A DNA stretch of 64,000 bases from Amoeboaphelidium protococcarum (taxonomy: Eukaryota > Aphelidiomycota > Aphelidea): contig JALECJ010000056.1 of the NCBI GenBank assembly GCA_023515745.1, forward strand, positions 1-64,000. The letters run 5' to 3'. The notes under the pieces were generated by a model. The model ran no database searches. It had not been told where the DNA came from and saw nothing but the letters and a program-made list of their open reading frames with translations. The position numbers and the translations under genes were made by a program. This document shows positions 37,559 through 47,405 of this stretch, in pieces; the stretch's first letter is position 1, and each line of letters begins with the position of its first letter.

Positions 37559-38871
37559 ATGAAGACTGAAATCCTGTCATTGATTGCATTGTTTCCAATG
37601 CTGGCACTTAGCGAAAGTGTTGTCGATCTGACACCTTCAAACTTTGACACGGTAGTTGATGGTTCAAAGAATGTGCTGGTTGAATTCTATGCCCCTTGGT
37701 AGGTTTCATAGCTATTTCAATGTTAATTAGAAATTGTACTATCAATCCATGTAGGTGTGGACATTGTAAGAAGTTGAAAGACACCTGGGATTAGTTGGGC
37801 GATGCATTCGCTGCCAGTTCTGATGTTGTCATTGCCAAAGTGGATGCTGATGCTCACCGCGATCTAGGTAGTAGATTTGGTATTCAAGGCTTCCCGACAA
37901 TCAAGTGGTTCCCAAAGGGTGTCACAAGCGATCCGGAAGATTACAAGGGTGGACGTACATTGGACGACTTTGCCAAGTTTATCCAAGACAAGACTGGTAA
38001 ACTTTGTTATTATTAATTTCACCTTACTCTTGGATTAAATTAATGCACGTGATTATGAGTGAGTAGGTGTTGGTGCAAAGTTGCGTGAATCTTCTGTACT
38101 TGTGCTGGATGATGACAATTTCGATAAAGTGGTCAAGAACGAGTCCGTAGCCACTCTGGTTGAGTTTTATGCTCCGTAAGTTATTTTGATTATACTTGTT
38201 ACACGATATATATATCCATATAAGTTAATGTATGTAGTTGGTGCGGTCACTGTTAATAGTTGGCTCCTATTTATGAAAAGTTGGCCAAAGCTTTTGAGAA
38301 TGAACCAGGCTGTCAGGTGGCCAAGTTGGATGCTACCGTGAGTCCAAAGGTGGCAGAGTTGTATTCCATTCAAGGCTATCCCACCTTGAAGTTCTTCCCT
38401 TATGGTAAAGATAAGAGCAAGGTTGAGGAGTATGAGAAGGGCCGTGATCTGACCAGTTTAATCTAATTCCTGAATGAGAAATGTTAGACTAGTAGAGATG
38501 ATAATGGTGAGTTATTAATCACTGCTGGTGTCTTTGACCATATTGTGCCATTCTTTGAAAAGTTTATGGCTGCAGCAGATTAAAAATCTCGTGATGGTGT
38601 ACTCGCAGACTTGAAGAAGATTATCAAATCGGTGGCTGCTGAATACGTTGGCCATCCATACTTTAAACGCGCCTCTGAATACTCCATCAAGTTGCTGGAG
38701 AAGGCTGGCAAAGACCTTGAGCATCCAACCAAGGAACTGGAACGTCTAAAGAGAATTTTGACCAACAAGGATTCCCTTCTGCCAGCACGTAGAGACGATA
38801 TGGTGCTGAGATCCAACATTATCGAATCTCTGGTTTAATACCTGAAAGCTCGTGCTCATGAAGAATTGTGA
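37559..38871 (+). CDS. ER protein disulfide isomerase, two thioredoxin domains plus ERp29-type domain
   Basis: Four exons: 37559-37698, 37755-37996, 38067-38175, 38238-38871 (introns 56, 70, 62 nt); 374 residues. Signal peptide (first about 20), thioredoxin domain a with APWCGHCKK, domain a' with APWCGHCQQ, then a helical ERp29-C-like domain and the ER-retention tail HEEL. Forms and shuffles disulfides in secretory proteins, such as the Cys-containing surface proteins in this window. The layout matches the ERp38-like class of fungi and Dictyostelium. Introns fall at the two active-site Trp/Cys junctions, at equivalent places in each domain. Confidence 0.95.
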
Positions 38872-39339
38872 ATCTGAAATTACAGTCCGTTTCAGCAAAA
38901 TGTCCGATCCAAGGAGAAAAATATGAACAGTTTCCAAAAACGACGGAGTTTTGATGAACTTTCCTACAATAGTTACAATTCGGACTTTCTATGCCAAAAT
39001 ATACGCGTAATTAAGGCAACTCTTGGTGACTTACGTGACACCTATAATGCCGTAAAAGCTCTTTCTATTACATACTCTTCCTAGTCACGCATTAAGATCA
39101 ATGCCGTCAATAAACTATTATAGTAGTCTGGATAATAGTGGCGTGAATCTTTTTCTAGTTGCTATTGCAGCTCTTTAAATCATGATTGTTTTCCATAAAG
39201 TGCAGAAAAATTCAATTTCCACGTTTCTTAATGTGGCTTGCCATCGTAAATCCAATTATTACTTACTTACGCCTATAAAAGCGCCAGACAGTTCATTATT
39301 TCTTCTTCCTCTTTCTTATTTTATTTCCCATAGGTAAAA
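38872..39339. promoter_or_regulatory. Fanzor upstream region with TATA box
   Basis: TATAAAAG at 39274-39281 lies 59 nt before the Fanzor start codon, followed by a pyrimidine-rich stretch ending in cccatag just before the ATG, which could be a 5' UTR splice acceptor. A frame from ATG 38923 (starting MNSFQKRRSFDELSYNS) is open and in phase with the Fanzor start; its second half is low-complexity and crosses the TATA box, so I treat it as non-coding or as a separate small gene. Confidence 0.4.
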
Positions 39340-41658
39340 ATGGCAAAGAAAGTTACACGTAAATGCAAACTAAACAGTGTCTTGAATCTGGACGATGGTG
39401 ATAAGGAGATATTGATATCACAGATTCAGCTGAGCTCTGTGCATCTCACCTTTGCTTCGCGTCTGATTTACCTCTGCCTTAATGTCTGGAATGAAGCTGG
39501 CAAGGCACTACCTGAACTGTCTCATCAGTAGTATTTTGCGTCAATGCTGGAGTATCTCTGCAACTCTGCTTTCCATCGCGACAATGATCACACGCGAATG
39601 CTGTCTGAAACAATTGCTCCTGAAGTGCGATAGAGATTGAGACACGAGAGCCTGATTGGTCCAAATCCAAATTTGTATGTGTTTCAAGCACGCAAGATCA
39701 TTCAGGCCATCTCCTGGCATCTTACAGAGACTATATGGGTGTATTATAAGAAGGTGATTAAAGCATAAATGGAGACCTTTAATGTAAAAGGCCGAAGGCT
39801 TACCGTGTTTCTATAGCTGCTCAACTCTCTGCTGACTGAAGAAGCTGTTAACACGATGGAACACTTTGGGGGCGAGTACTTGGAGATTGATCCCGCAACA
39901 TAGATCCATTTGCCTCCTGATTACGATGCTGGCGAAGATTAGGAGACAATTGCGCAATAAGATGCTGCTATCAAGGACGAGTTGCTGCAATTGTTATAGG
40001 TTGAAGAAGTTCGGCATCTAGTCTCCTTGCATCGCCACTATTTATTGGATATTGTCACCACTTCTTTTTAAGACAAAGCTCCGAGAAAGCGCTATAGTAA
40101 AAGAAAATAGGAGTCCTCGCGTCAGCTAAAAGGATCGATCGGTTTCAAGCGATAGAAATCTGGTAAGCTGAAGTAGCGTGATACCCATCACACATACATG
40201 CCATCAAGAGCACACCATGCATTTCAGAATCAGGAGGGCTAGAAAGTTTTGGTTCAACATCTGATGTATTTGCGTTAAACTCTAAAGGAACTGGGCTTGT
40301 CATCATTCAAGATTTTCCCTACTGGTACCGATGTACCGCGCCACATCAGCTTTGACAATAGAGTTTTGGCTCAGTGGGGGTTTGGGCAATATCGACTGGG
40401 TGATCAGCCTGAAGAGAAGGAGGAGCATGTGTAGTCGCATGAGGAAGAGAAGCAATGTATCTTGAAATTAAAATATTTAGGTCTGTAGCAGCGGATGGCG
40501 AATTCCTAAGACGTCAGTATCAGCTCTGATGGTTTTGCGTGCTCTGTTTCGGTTTCAGATCAAGGTGGGAAGGCGTATGCCAGCGAAGCTAAAGATCTGG
40601 AAAGAAAGGCGCGAAATACTGACGTGTCTCAAGTGGATGTTGGTGCGTTTGCTCTGGAGAACTGCCGGAATCTAGCGTAACGATTGGATGGTACAAGATT
40701 AATTGGTATTGACCCTGGTAAGAAGAACGTTCTGGTCTGGGGCGATGAGGCGAATGTCGAAGGTGCAACTACGCAAAAAGAAGCCAAGAGGGAGTTCAAA
40801 GAAACTGGTCGGATATCTTCTGGATACTGGCAACGTCTGGCATTGACCACGGAATATGAGGCCCACCTATAGTACAACAAACCAGCTGAAATCACGCTGA
40901 TGGAGTAAGAGATGGCCTAGTCAAACAATAGCCAGTAGTATCTTGGTGTCTACATCAGATACTTTGAGGACGTTTATGCCTTCTACTCCTAATCATTCCA
41001 TCGTAATTGGCGATTCCGCCGATTTTGCGCGACCAAGTCTGCGTTTGGTAATGTCATCAACATGATGCATGGCAGGCCAAAGCCACCAGTGCCTAAAATC
41101 AACGACCGGCACAGAGGTAGAGCTGCAAAGAAGAGGAAACGCGAACTACGTAAATCTCATGGCACGTTATTACCTCCAGATAAGCCTCCAGTAATTGCGC
41201 TTGGTGACGCTGGTGTGAAGCACGTGCGTGGTAATCCTCCTGTTCCGGTGAGAAAATTCGCGTTTGAGTTGAGTCGCCGGGCCTTGGTAGTTATAACGCC
41301 GGAGTACCACACTAGCAAGCAGCACTCGATATGTCATGCAGATCTCCATTGGGAGCATGAAGTGGTGCTGAAGTGTCGAGACAAGAAGGTAAAGAAGATT
41401 CTGCCAGGTCGTCACCGTGCCCAAACTGTCTGCATCAAAGCTGATGGTCCAGAAATCCTATCGCACGAATGTCCTGATCGTTTTAACCGAAGAGTCCAAT
41501 CAAGATTTGGAGTTTGCCAAAACTGCCAAAACACTGGTAGTGACGTGTTCGTAGATCGGGACGTTAATGCTTACAGGAGTATGGCTTAAATTGTCCGCCA
41601 CTACGCGATACATGGTTACAGACCTTAATGGAATTGCCGCGCCGAAAGGCGCGCCTGA
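39340..41658 (+). CDS. Fanzor RNA-guided nuclease (eukaryotic TnpB homologue)
   Basis: Intronless, 772 residues. Fanzor proteins use a guide RNA transcribed from the element's end to cut DNA with a RuvC domain. N-terminal helical and wedge-like region (about 1-440); RuvC-I LIGIDPGKKNVLVWG with Asp458; basic nuclear-signal-like RAAKKRKRELRKSHG (about 590-605); PPVIALGDAGVK (about 616-627); ITPEYHTSK with Glu655, the place where I recall Fanzors carrying their shifted catalytic Glu; zinc ribbon His662-x2-Cys665 and Cys726-x2-Cys729; RuvC-III VDRDVNAYRSM with Asp739/Asp741. No premature UGA: the catalytic triad is intact. Gln is often UAA/UAG, so the gene is adapted to the host code. Length suits the Fanzor1 group. 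Confidence 0.9.
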
Positions 41659-41720
41659 AATATACAGTAATGTTTGTCGGACAACCCGATGAAATAGACT
41701 GTAAGTAATGATCACTTAAT
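41590..41720 (+). ncRNA. Candidate Fanzor guide-RNA scaffold
   Basis: Overlaps the 3' end of the Fanzor gene, where TnpB and Fanzor guide RNAs usually lie. It holds a perfect 6-bp stem CGCGCC/GGCGCG capped by a GAAA (GNRA) tetraloop at 41638-41653, and a second small hairpin TTGT-CGG-ACAA at 41674-41684. The GC-rich stem stands out in AT-rich DNA. Transcription and guide boundary cannot be seen from sequence. Confidence 0.4.
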
Positions 41721-41800
41721 ATTTTAATTTGTTAGTGTAAATGCACATATTGATACTGTATGAACTATTTGCACTTTACTAGACGCGACGGTTTAATGAT

Positions 41801-42863
41801 TCAACTACTTCCAGATTGCCACCAAGGTATCAGGCGAGATACTCTCTTCTAATACTTTTTGTACGCCGGATACTTGGATGATGTTATCTCTTCAGTCAGC
41901 GTAGTGCTACCTTGAAACAATAGAATTAGAACCAGAGAACCGGCCAATAGAGCAGCTGGAGTGTACAAATTTGCTTAAGGAGGCATACCATTCAGAGTAA
42001 CTCCATACACTGCCACAAGTACCCAAATGCTCTACTCGCAAATGAAGTTAGGATGTCTCGAATATGCAAAGAGACCACTCTGGACAAAACCATCCTTGAC
42101 CTCTTTATCCGCAGACTTTTTACCAGAATACTTTCGCTGATGAAAGTTCCACTGCTGTTGATCAGCAATACTTTCAGTCACTATTAGCAACAAAACAAGA
42201 GCTACTAGAGCAAACTACAACCAGGACACAGCATGGTTAGAGAGTGAGGCGTAGTAGACTGGAATAGTAAGCATCCACAACAACACCTACTGAAAGATAC
42301 AGACGAAAAACAAATGAAATACCTCCCACAGAAGAGCATAGATGAATGATGCGTGATAGATGAAACCATCAGACTTCATCTTTTATCCTTGGAACGTCTT
42401 CAAACGAACATACTCCCATCTATAATCTTCATAACTCAAAGCATAGCCACCTTTTCTCCAAAAGTTGAAAGATAAACGCAGACCCCATATCGTGATGCAT
42501 AATGTTAATAGCAATGCCGCGTTACTATTGGCAGACATTGAGAATATCCAACTAAACACCACTGGAATGACAGACCATAATCTACAGTGAAAGTATTAAA
42601 CATAAGGTTGAATATCTTGAGACTAAAGTAGTTAGATACCTGTCAGTTGAAGATACATTATCTGTAATTAAGCCATACAAAAATGAACTGAATATGCAAA
42701 CTTTCAATACCGCAATACTCTAAATTAACGCTGGCGTAATAGGTAATGCCAGACCAACAGCGGTTACTAGAGCTGACTCAGAGTAAACATAACACAATAA
42801 AGCGAGAGGGAAAACGATTAATCCCGCTATAATATTATTCTAATTGCCAAGATTTGATGTCAT
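41801..42863 (-). CDS. DUF1295 / steroid 5-alpha-reductase-like membrane protein
   Basis: Exons 42640-42863 and 41801-42581, intron 58 nt ending CTGTAG; 334 residues. Multi-spanning membrane protein of the DUF1295 group, related to steroid 5-alpha-reductases and isoprenyl methyltransferases. Signatures: TIWGLRLSFNFWRKGGY, ADQQQWNFHQRKY, GLFAYSRHPNFICEQ, FQGSTTLTEEI, KYPAYKKYQKRVSRLIPWW. The RHPN and E motifs form the NADPH/cofactor face in relatives. Substrate unknown. It ends 142 nt from the Fanzor stop on the opposite strand, and faces the recombinase gene across a 493-nt divergent region, so it separates the two mobile-type genes. Confidence 0.92.
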
Positions 42864-43356
42864 TCTCTAACTTTGAGTATTATACACTGGTGGATTAAAA
42901 GTCGGTTATACAGTATGAACGCGTTGTGACAACTCAAACTGTGAGAGAATTGACGCGTTTTGAAACAGTTTGAAATCGTTCTGTATTACTCTTTCATTGT
43001 TATACATTGAAGATATATCTATCAGGTGAGCATAAGTATGGCTTTGATTGATTATGCATTCAATAGATTAATCAAATAACTGACCGGCGAAATAGAGATT
43101 TGAATTCAGTTAAACCGGTTAGAGTTGGTGGCAGACATTGAATCACGCGGAGAAGCTGGCGAAGTAAAGTATTGACTGTAGTTTGTAGTTTCATCCAAAC
43201 GTGATCAGACTACTTTAGCTTGCTGATTATCACTGAAACATTAGGTGTTATATGGCTGCGAAACCTTTTAACCGTATTGGGATATCGAAAGACACAATTT
43301 TGTATACTATGCTTTATCTATATAATATTTTTAAAAATAATTTTGGTTGAGGAATT
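42864..43356. promoter_or_regulatory. Divergent promoter region with two ACGCG elements
   Basis: Between the DUF1295 gene and the recombinase gene. AACGCGTT at 42918-42925 and ACGCGT at 42953-42958 match the MluI cell-cycle box bound by MBF in fungi; whether they act so here is inference. Confidence 0.3.
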
Positions 43357-45783
43357 ATGTGCCCGTCAGAAACAGTGACTTCAACCAGCTCAACCAACTC
43401 CAACCAACAAAGAACGCGCATTGTTCGCTTGCGTTTCACGCCGTTTCAACCTTCTAAAACGGTTACTCTCAGCAGTAAAATGGATACCATTAACTCCGAT
43501 GGAGTCTAGAGCCTAGATTCTGATATGTTTGCAGAGGAGGAAGACTATGAAGGGTCTGTATCTACCGACGAGGAAGATGATGCCGATGAGCCATACAGTG
43601 AGAACCGTCCTTTGTCTGGAAATGCAGCTTACGCTGCTGAACGCAAGAGACGAGTCAGCAACAAGAGGGACTCTGTAAAGAAGTAGAAAACAAGCATCCG
43701 CTAGTATCGTCTGGAAGACGATTACATGGATGCGGCTAATGCTGGTATCCGTGATGCTCTGGCGAGATACAAGCTGGAGTAGAATGTCGATGCTACGCCG
43801 TTGTGGGGCAACAGGCCGTTATCAGAGAGATCGATATCCACTTACTAAAAGCACTGGAATGGACTCAAGTATTTCTGTAAGCTGATTGGTGACTACGAGA
43901 GCCTGCTTATGCTGCTGGATCGAGCCACTGATGGATGTCCTGCTATGAAGCCTGAAACAATTGCTAACTTCATCAGATTCAATCGTTTCTCACCAGACCA
44001 AGAGCTGATTGGCCATGACGATCATCCTGTCAAAGATATCTTTGGCAATGTTGTGCTTTGTAGGGGTGGCTGGAATGATCCAAAGAATGTAGAGCAGTGT
44101 AACACTGCGATAACGGTTCTGCACGAGGAGCGTGGTAATCGTGGTCAGTTTATTGAAAGTTGCAAACTCTGCTTGTCGGAATTAGAGAATGGCGTGAACC
44201 ATGGATGTCGACGTCATCTTATGAATCCGTGTGTGTGGCGAAAAGGGGATCCTACCTAGTCTGAGATAGTGCAAAATGCTTAGCGTTTGAGCTCTCGCGC
44301 TGGTGCTGCCTACAGACCCGAGGGCGATAGTCCGTTGACACCTTACGAGCTGAGAGATTTTGGTGAAGCGTGTATGTCAAACAACAAGTTAGCTGATTAC
44401 CAGCTATTTGTCATGGTTCTGATTGGCTGTAAGTTATTTCTGCGTGAACATGAGTTAGCCCAGCTGAAGATTCCCACTACTAATGATCGCGAGAACGTTA
44501 ATTGTGTTGATTGGAACATGTCGAGTGTGACGCCATCTGGCGATGTTAAAGCTATCGCTTTCACAATAATGGGTAAGTCTGACAAAGTTCCTGTCACTCT
44601 GTTTCTATGGGCCGACAACGAAGTGCCTTCAATGTGTCCTGTCCGACATCTGCTCGTCTACCTTCATCTAATAAAACTCAAGAAGGGATTTCTATTTCCG
44701 AGCTATAACTGCCTTTAAACTCTGTCTAACAACAATGGTATAGCACTAGAGGCTGTGCCTTACGATTACGTATTGCGTCGTTTTAAAGAAGTCTGCAGTA
44801 AAGTTATATCTAGGGATGGTAAGTTTGGCACTCACTCGATGAGGAAAACTGGTTATCTTCTGGGTGTTTGGGGCAATGGATCCGAGTCAGACATCATGAC
44901 AAGTGCTCGCCATAGCACAGTTAAGCACTCAGTGGCTTATCGTAGGGACGCTGAGATAATGAAGCAGATTGCTCTGGACAATGAATTGGACATTAGTGAA
45001 GTATGTGGGAAGTTTAAGCCGATCTTTGTTAGCAGTCTATAGTTGGCAAGAAGTCTCAATATGCTGAATCAGACAAGCCATATAACGCTGCCTCAACTTG
45101 CTGACGATTTTGTTCAGCGCAGATGCGGGTTTCCCTTGGATGCGCCAACGAGAACAGTGCGGGCGATTGTGAAGAGGGCTGTTGAGGTTGAGTCTCTGGA
45201 AACGACTAAGCAGAAGCTGGATACAGAGCTATCTGATCTGCCTCCTCATAAGAGAGAAAAGATCAAGTCTTTAGTGCAAAAATTAGTGCTAGAATTGCGT
45301 TATACTGCTTAGACGCCTCAAATGCCTGCAGACGACTTTGAATTGGCTTTTCAGCCGGTCTCTCCCTCTCGAAATCGTACTATAGTTGGTAATTCTGAGA
45401 GTCATCGCTCGTTGACGTTAAGTGGTGGCACTGGTATTTTATCCGATGAGATGAGACAGGCCGGGTCAACGGTGAAGAAAAGAGGTGGTAGTAATAATCT
45501 TGATGACAGACTGACTATCAAAAATTTAAAGTCCACTCAAGAGAAGCTTGATGTCGTACTAAGACTCGCTTAAATCATACCACAGGATCATAACGAGCTG
45601 ACAGAAGGTGCGCGTGCGTTTGCGAACTAGATTCGCTCCATTTTGAATTGCCTCAAGAATCATTTTAATGGCAGTGTGGATCAATTCGCTTCAAAGTACC
45701 CCAAGCTGGCGCCCTCGACGTTCAAAAATAAATGTAGTGGTGAAGGAGGTTAATGCCCAGATTCAACTCCGAATCAATCATGA
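43357..45783 (+). CDS. Crypton-type tyrosine recombinase
   Basis: Intronless, 808 residues. An acidic N-terminus and a Lys/Arg patch (AAERKRRVSNKRD, possible nuclear signal) lead into a SAM-like core-binding domain (about 155-270), a Cys/His-rich patch (CKLCLS, NHGCRRH) and the catalytic domain: Arg363 in FLREHELAQL, His493-x2-Arg496 in GTHSMRKTGY, His519 in SARHST and nucleophile Tyr528 in VAYRRDAE. All four catalytic positions are intact. The C-terminal third is Ser/Lys-rich and may bind DNA. Cryptons move by a circular intermediate without terminal inverted repeats, and Fanzors have been found inside some. UAA/UAG Gln codons show host adaptation. It may be an active element or a domesticated gene. 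Confidence 0.8.
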
Positions 45784-46398
45784 ATTGGTGAGATAATATA
45801 CTATGGAGATAATTGAATTAATTATTTATTGATACTTCGTGTTTTGTGTAATTCACAGTTCGGTCAAATTAATTGTTTTCGTTTCGGTTCGGGCGCGCGC
45901 GAAAGTTTTCAACCATCAACCGTGTTGTGTAACGACACTGTATTTTAAAAGCCTCTTATGACATGACTGCGTGAAAGAAATCAAGCAGTAAAAGCTTGCA
46001 CTTAGTAGGCGCTAAAGTCATGCGAAGGATGTTTTAGTAAGGCAGGGATATAGTCTGTCGGATAAAAAGTTTGAATCTTTGAACAAGCAGATATATATAT
46101 GAGTGTGACCGACTGGATTATGGATTTTGATGTAACTAGATATTCCAATTGCAAGAGAACGTCCCTGAATATTGCACTTCTGGTCGCGCCTTTGCCGGCA
46201 ATGCTACTTGTTACGATACGATGACACATCGATAATGTGATCTGGCGGTGTTAGTGATTGAACTCAGTGCTGCTTTAATGTGATGTCAATTGCCGTGTTT
46301 CTGCTCTTTGAGAAAGTGAAGATTTGAGATTATACTTGTGAGATATAAGTGTTTAATACAACTTTACAGCTACAGTACATTCTCAGGTTTCGTTGGCA
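45784..46398. other. Downstream region of the recombinase
   Basis: AT-rich with a short GC island (tcgggcgcgcgcgaaag, about 45889). A possible Crypton right end would lie here; I found no repeated termini. A minus-strand frame (46002-46229) has no motif and is not called. Confidence 0.35.
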
Positions 46399-47052
46399 AT
46401 GAAACGACAACTGTGGCAGGGCTCGGAGAGATTTGTCTGCACCTAGATATAGTTCCCCGCCTCTGAACTTCGATCTCAAAAGTGTGTGCCGGTGAATATT
46501 ATTTCAATTCCAAAGAAGGCTCTTGTTGCTATAATGACCAGAACAAGCTCGCCTGGATCCACAGCGGAGCCTGACATCTCTGCTGCTGAGCAGTGTATTA
46601 TCAAAATGACCAAGTGTAATACCTCTAAGACTACTATGGTGCGACCTTTAATCCCTGGCCTTGATGAAAGAGTAGTTATTAAGGTTTGGGATTACCACGG
46701 TAATGGAATGTTGGATGCGTCCATGCTAATTAAAACCTCCTGCTGCTCGAGAAAGCCATATATCTTCATTCCGGCAGATGTATCTGCCCACAATCCGTCT
46801 AAAGGGGACATTTTGATCATAGGAATGAGCCATCCGCACAATTTTGGCAGCGGCAATCCTTACTATATTGCCGAAATTTTGGAGTTTCTGCAGTGCTCAC
46901 AGACCGGATAGCATCAAATACCCTTAAAAGATGTCTATCTGGTCTGTGTGGGCTTTGAAATTGTCGGCGGGGTGGTGTAAAATGATTGTCTGGTCGTAAA
47001 CGCTGCCGATATTATGAAAGTCTTGCTATTGAGGAGTTCTACAGACAGCTGA
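46399..47052 (+). CDS. Hypothetical protein
   Basis: 217 residues from ATG 46399, the first in-frame start; reading needs four UAA/UAG codons as Gln. Rich in Cys (about ten), Ile and Val, with alternating beta-like stretches (KPYIFIPADV, GDILIIGMSHP, VYLVCVGFEIVGG). No membrane helix, signal peptide or known motif. Lies just downstream of the recombinase on the same strand, but with its own spacing. Function unknown. Confidence 0.5.
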
Positions 47053-47405
47053 TTCTACCCGCAAATAGCCTCAACGATTAAAAAGTCTTACTTCTGTAGT
47101 AATATCATATCGCTTAGCGCGTTACACATGTAATTGAAGGATTTGCGTAACTTGAGCAATAGACTTTTGTGATACGATGATATATGTATAATAAAAATAG
47201 TGAATATATAATGCAATGAATGAACTACATTTTCAACACGATTTCCCATCTTGATAACACTCTGAGAATCGCTTGTTCGTGTTAAAACCGCGCATTTCAG
47301 TTAGTACGCGCTTTGCCATTGAAAAGCCATCGTCAAGACCGTAAGAGAGAGCACAGAGCTACAAGCGCTTTGACTTTCTTGAGCGAGCGTGAGAAGAACA
47401 CTGAA
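47053..47405. other. Upstream region of the carboxylase, possible hidden first exon
   Basis: The carboxylase frame is open upstream of its first ATG to about 47300 with a basic, Ser/Arg-rich translation (LPLKSHRQDRKREHR) and a possible acceptor (gcatttcag). This could encode a mitochondrial presequence with its start on an upstream exon that I cannot place. Confidence 0.35.

Noticed and set aside
38901-41683. 7-bp inverted repeat (TGTCCGA / TCGGACA) flanking the Fanzor gene as element ends
   Set aside because: Too short to exceed chance over 2.8 kb and without target-site duplications.
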